A stretch of DNA of 64,000 nt from Tritrichomonas musculus (lineage: Eukaryota; Parabasalia; Tritrichomonadida; Tritrichomonadidae), in contig JAPFFF010000012.1 of assembly GCA_039105265.1 (NCBI GenBank), positions 806,001 through 870,000 of the forward strand, written 5' to 3'. Shown here piece after piece: positions 61,085-64,000 of the stretch (the first letter of the stretch is position 1; each line of letters starts with the position of its first letter). Both the position numbers and the translations under genes were made by a program. The notes beneath the pieces were generated by a model that did no database searches, was not told the DNA's origin, and saw only the letters and a list, made by a program, of their open reading frames with translations.

Positions 61085-61231
61085 ATTTTTTATTTGGGTC
61101 CCTTATGGGGTGCCCCTAGGTGTTGCAGGGGTGCCCGAGTTGTTGTAGAGGTGCCCCTAGGTGTTTAGGGGTGGAGACCGTTTACCAAAAATCTAATTTT
61201 TTCTCGTTAGGTCATCACATCACTTTTTTTC
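61085..61231. promoter_or_regulatory. GC-rich repeat block between two divergent genes
   Basis: The word GGTGCCC recurs, with GGTGCCCCTAGGTGTT twice (near 61110 and 61151) and variants between, in the 90 bases 61097-61185. The block is GC-rich in an AT-rich setting. Its place, exactly between two diverging starts, suggests a shared control region. Confidence 0.5.
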
Positions 61232-61642
61232 ATGTACAGCAGGAAGCAAGATAAGCAAAGTCTTAAGGTTTTCAGAAAGACAGTACGCAGCTTTATTTAT
61301 GATACAACAAGGTTATTGGAATTAGCTGATTCATTAAACGACGACATGAAAACAATTGAAAGACTGGAATCAGAAAATCGAAGGCTCACCGAAGAAAACG
61401 GCTATATAAATGATGAAATTGATAAAAATCCAAAGTCCGATCCGATATGGGAAATGATGGTTGAAAATGAGCTAAAAATTGATGAAAATCGAGATAAATT
61501 GGACGATTTGAAAAAAGAAGAAGAAAAAAAGAAAGTCCAATTGGAATCAAAAGCACAAGTATTGAATCAATTTGTCGATGGGTTACGAGATTGCTTCGTT
61601 GACCCACTAAATTTGAAGGAACCAGAAGATTCAAATGAATAA
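61232..61642 (+). CDS. Small coiled-coil protein of the terminal cluster
   Basis: 136 residues, ATG at 61232 inside a CACTTTTTTTCATG context that looks like an initiator. The start is basic (MYSRKQDKQSLKVFRKTVRSF). From residue 30 to 115 the protein is a continuous coiled coil of Glu, Lys, Asp and Leu/Ile (ADSLNDDMKTIERLESENRR, KLDDLKKEEEKKKVQLESK). The end is acidic. No domain is recognised. It is 46 bases upstream of the next gene on the same strand. The word AACTTTTTTGAA in the gap is a near-copy of the recurrent motif. Confidence 0.5.
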   Translation: MYSRKQDKQSLKVFRKTVRSFIYDTTRLLELADSLNDDMKTIERLESENRRLTEENGYINDEIDKNPKSDPIWEMMVENELKIDENRDKLDDLKKEEEKKKVQLESKAQVLNQFVDGLRDCFVDPLNLKEPEDSNE

Positions 61643-61688
61643 ACCATTTACTAGCTAAACTTTTTTGAATTATTTATTTGTTTAAAAA

Positions 61689-64000
61689 ATGACAAATCAA
61701 ACTCTAAGTATATCATATGAATATCAAGGAATTTCGGTTACTTTTAAAGATCAAGATGCAAAGAAAGAATTTGAATTTTTAATTAGAATTTGTCAGGAAG
61801 TTGGAATTGATGAACCAAATATACAAACAATTCATCAATATTTTACAGAAAATCCAAATACAATAGAGGAAACAAATGAATTAATTTTATATACTCATTT
61901 AATGATAGAAACGTTAGCTTTAAAAGAACTTCATCTTGGTGATACTCTTGGATTAACATTAGATAATGTAAATGCCGAATATCAACAAAAAAGAGGAGAT
62001 TTGATGAATTCGATAAAAGATATCAAAAAGAAAAAATCGGATAAATTTGAGGAATTATTTATTAAATTTGATAGAAGTCATTATTTGCCAGTTGATCCAA
62101 CAGATTATGATATATGTTTGAATTATAAAGAAACAAGAGAATTGTATGAATTGGTTCAACACGCTTTTCATATGGACCCAGGAAGAAAGTTAGATCAAGC
62201 TTTCGATGCAACTTTTCAATTAGGGGATCTCTATATTTATTCATTTAGTGGGAAACCTTACAATCCTCTTTATATGAGATTTTACAAAGCATTTATTCAA
62301 CAATCTTGGGGCGAATTGAATAAACAGGTTTTAATAAGTTTATTGAATTCAGACGCAATTTTTGAGGTTTGTGATGCGTTAAATTCAAAAATATCAAGAA
62401 CAATAATATATGAAAATAAAGGAACAAATGAACAACGTCAATTCCGATTCCTTCCGAAAGAAAGAATGGACATTCGAGCAGATGATTATATATCTTTAGC
62501 AGGAGCTGAACAAGACGGTGCAATGTATGTATTGAATAATCTAAAAGGAATTCTAACAGTTTTACAAAATTTGGAAAAAAATCATGAAAATGTTCAAACT
62601 TTATTCACAGTTGCTTTAATAAAATATATTCATTTTGAAAATAAAAACTGGTTTGATCCTTCAGTCTTTTCACAATATTTGAATATTTTATTAACTGATT
62701 GTGAAAAGTTTAATGTAACCAATTATAATGACCTGGTTTATGGTGATAAATGGGATGAAACGAGAAACTTTATTTTGCAAAAAGTATTACTTTGGAATAA
62801 CGAACAAGATCAATGGACATTTAAGGCACAACTCAGACAAAAAGTGATTCATTCAATGGCACGACAAAAAGATATCAAAGATCTTTGTGAGAAATTATTA
62901 ATGGAAAAGTTAACATTAGAATGCACCCCGATATCACCTGATAACGTACAAGATCAAATGAAAATGTTGGAAGAAATAGTCGACAAGAAAGGGGTTGATA
63001 TCGATGATAGATACACAACAATTTGTACCATGTTAATTCAAGAAATTGCGGAAATCAATCCAGAAAGAGGTGCAGCTTTAATGAAAGGAAGTACAGACGA
63101 AAGAAATGTTGCCTTATTACATTTGAATATTTGGTATGTTATCCAAGATTACATTCATGATACGACAACTCCAGAAGATACCCGAATAAAAAATTGTGTT
63201 GAGCAATTTAGACAATATCCATACTCGTCAAAAGCAATAGAAAATATAATGAATAGTTACAACAAAAATGATAAAAATCAAGCTTATCGTCGAATAATTG
63301 GTGAAACTGCATATAATTTGTGTTTAATGAAAGCATATACTGGTGAAATAGGTTTGGATAAAGTGATAGATTTATTACCACAAATGTTTTCAAATTTAGA
63401 TAAAGACATAAAACAAGAGTTACAAACATTTTTATCATCTGAACCCAATCTTGACCAGGATCAAACGTTATTTATGATTGCAAATGACAAGTTATGGGAA
63501 ACTCAAGTATCAATGGAGGAATTGTATGCAAATAACCCAGATATTATTAACATGATGCACAAACAATGGATTGCTGAAAAAATAAAAAAAAGAGAAAAAA
63601 TTTGGTTAGATGAGGCAAAAGCTGAAGAACAAGAAATTCAAAATGAAGCAGAAAATCAAGAAATTTTAGAAGAAGGGGTTCAACCAATACAATTACCTGA
63701 ACAAGAATTGAATCAAGGGTCAACGGATCAAGAAAGAGGAAATAACGATAATCAATGGGAAAGATTTTTAGCTCAAACAAGAATCGAACAAAGAGACACT
63801 TGGCAACGTTATTTACAGGTTCTTCAAGATGAAAATCCATTTTTTAATAAAGACAATATTGAAATAAATCAATTTATGAGTATAATTGATAGAGAATTTC
63901 ATAATATAAATATGAATTCAATAAAACAACCAAGTGAAATAACCGCACAATTAACAAAAGCTTATCCAGAAATGTATTGGATAATAATGATTGAATATAT
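61689..64000 (+). CDS. Large unrecognised protein, running off the window end
   Basis: An open frame of 770 codons so far, beginning MTNQTLSISYEYQGISVTFK. No stop is reached at the window end. It is hydrophilic, rich in Gln, Asn, Glu and Ile/Leu, without signal peptide or membrane segment. Visible features are a helical N-terminal part (EFEFLIRICQEVGIDE), a middle with YNPLYMRFYKAFIQQSW and RFLPKERMDIRADDYI, and a Glu/Gln-rich low-complexity stretch (EEQEIQNEAENQEILEEG) near 63620-63740. No polymerase, integrase, ATPase or capsid motif is evident to me. The size and neighbours would fit a gene of a large mobile or virus-like (for example Polinton-type) element, but nothing in the window proves that. 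It looks whole as far as seen. Confidence 0.5.
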   Translation, partial: MTNQTLSISYEYQGISVTFKDQDAKKEFEFLIRICQEVGIDEPNIQTIHQYFTENPNTIEETNELILYTHLMIETLALKELHLGDTLGLTLDNVNAEYQQKRGDLMNSIKDIKKKKSDKFEELFIKFDRSHYLPVDPTDYDICLNYKETRELYELVQHAFHMDPGRKLDQAFDATFQLGDLYIYSFSGKPYNPLYMRFYKAFIQQSWGELNKQVLISLLNSDAIFEVCDALNSKISRTIIYENKGTNEQRQFRFLPKERMDIRADDYISLAGAEQDGAMYVLNNLKGILTVLQNLEKNHENVQTLFTVALIKYIHFENKNWFDPSVFSQYLNILLTDCEKFNVTNYNDLVYGDKWDETRNFILQKVLLWNNEQDQWTFKAQLRQKVIHSMARQKDIKDLCEKLLMEKLTLECTPISPDNVQDQMKMLEEIVDKKGVDIDDRYTTICTMLIQEIAEINPERGAALMKGSTDERNVALLHLNIWYVIQDYIHDTTTPEDTRIKNCVEQFRQYPYSSKAIENIMNSYNKNDKNQAYRRIIGETAYNLCLMKAYTGEIGLDKVIDLLPQMFSNLDKDIKQELQTFLSSEPNLDQDQTLFMIANDKLWETQVSMEELYANNPDIINMMHKQWIAEKIKKREKIWLDEAKAEEQEIQNEAENQEILEEGVQPIQLPEQELNQGSTDQERGNNDNQWERFLAQTRIEQRDTWQRYLQVLQDENPFFNKDNIEINQFMSIIDREFHNINMNSIKQPSEITAQLTKAYPEMYWIIMIEY

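Larger units (their letters stand above)
60346..64000. mobile_element. Possible edge of a large mobile, perhaps Polinton-like, element (tentative)
   Basis: Three genes of unknown family, two of them on one strand with a 46-base gap and one divergent, share a GC-rich control block and unusual composition. They follow a sharp GC-rich boundary. Trichomonads carry many Polintons, and their genes are often of this kind. But there is no DNA polymerase, integrase or terminal repeat in view, so this may equally be another mobile unit or a host locus. The visible frames look whole. Age cannot be judged. Confidence 0.25.

Overview
The window looks like nuclear DNA of a parabasalid protist, most probably a trichomonad related to Tritrichomonas or Trichomonas. 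It is AT-rich. Nearly all genes are long single open frames without introns. Many start codons follow a TCA(T/C)(T/A) initiator by about 10 bases, which is the trichomonad Inr. The gene families fit too: a BEACH giant, a legumain protease, an ankyrin protein, membrane nucleotide cyclases, a surface protein with a C-terminal anchor, and many DNA transposons. The species is an inference.

Layout. 1-2.6 kb: 3' half of a non-LTR retrotransposon with a restriction-enzyme-like endonuclease and a doubled tail. 2.8-11.7 kb: host genes for a NAPE-PLD-type hydrolase, a membrane-anchored VIT/vWA protein, a ubiquitin-LIM-PARP fusion and a frameshifted condensation-type acyltransferase. 11.7-17.3 kb: gene-poor, holding a 1.7-kb terminal-inverted-repeat element with 8-bp target duplications, a 31-bp-arm hairpin, a repeat shared with 22.3 kb and a small acidic gene. 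17.4-22.7 kb: a surface protein, then an ankyrin fragment whose last codons are cut off by a 1.46-kb mariner-like insertion. 22.8-34.4 kb: a 2,901-residue BEACH protein, an unrecognised 416-residue protein and an FCP1-like phosphatase. 34.9-37 kb: a GrpB-family gene, a 370-bp near-perfect palindrome and a coiled-coil repeat gene without its beginning. 37.4-40.7 kb: a decayed membrane nucleotide cyclase. 41.9-43.6 kb: a Rab GTPase and a nitroreductase-like protein.

The most interesting host feature is the Rab gene (41874-42521). Its frame opens only if two introns of exactly 24 bases are removed on either side of a 14-base microexon. This restores the usual Rab N-terminus.

44.5-52.8 kb is a transposon graveyard: a hAT element with its transposase, a 136-bp minisatellite, a second DDE-type transposase gene, a TTAA-flanked MITE, a MITE with perfect 53-bp arms, and a 1.48-kb element with 8-bp target duplications that carries a SANT/Myb-like gene. 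53.4-60 kb returns to host genes: a broken RRM gene, a zeta-COP/longin-like subunit, a BTB-like/coiled-coil/discoidin protein and a legumain. From 60.3 kb to the end there is a different kind of DNA. It has a GC-rich patch, a secreted-protein gene and a coiled-coil gene reading away from a GC-rich repeat block, and a large open frame running off the end. This may be the edge of a large mobile, possibly Polinton-like, element, but no hallmark gene is inside the window.
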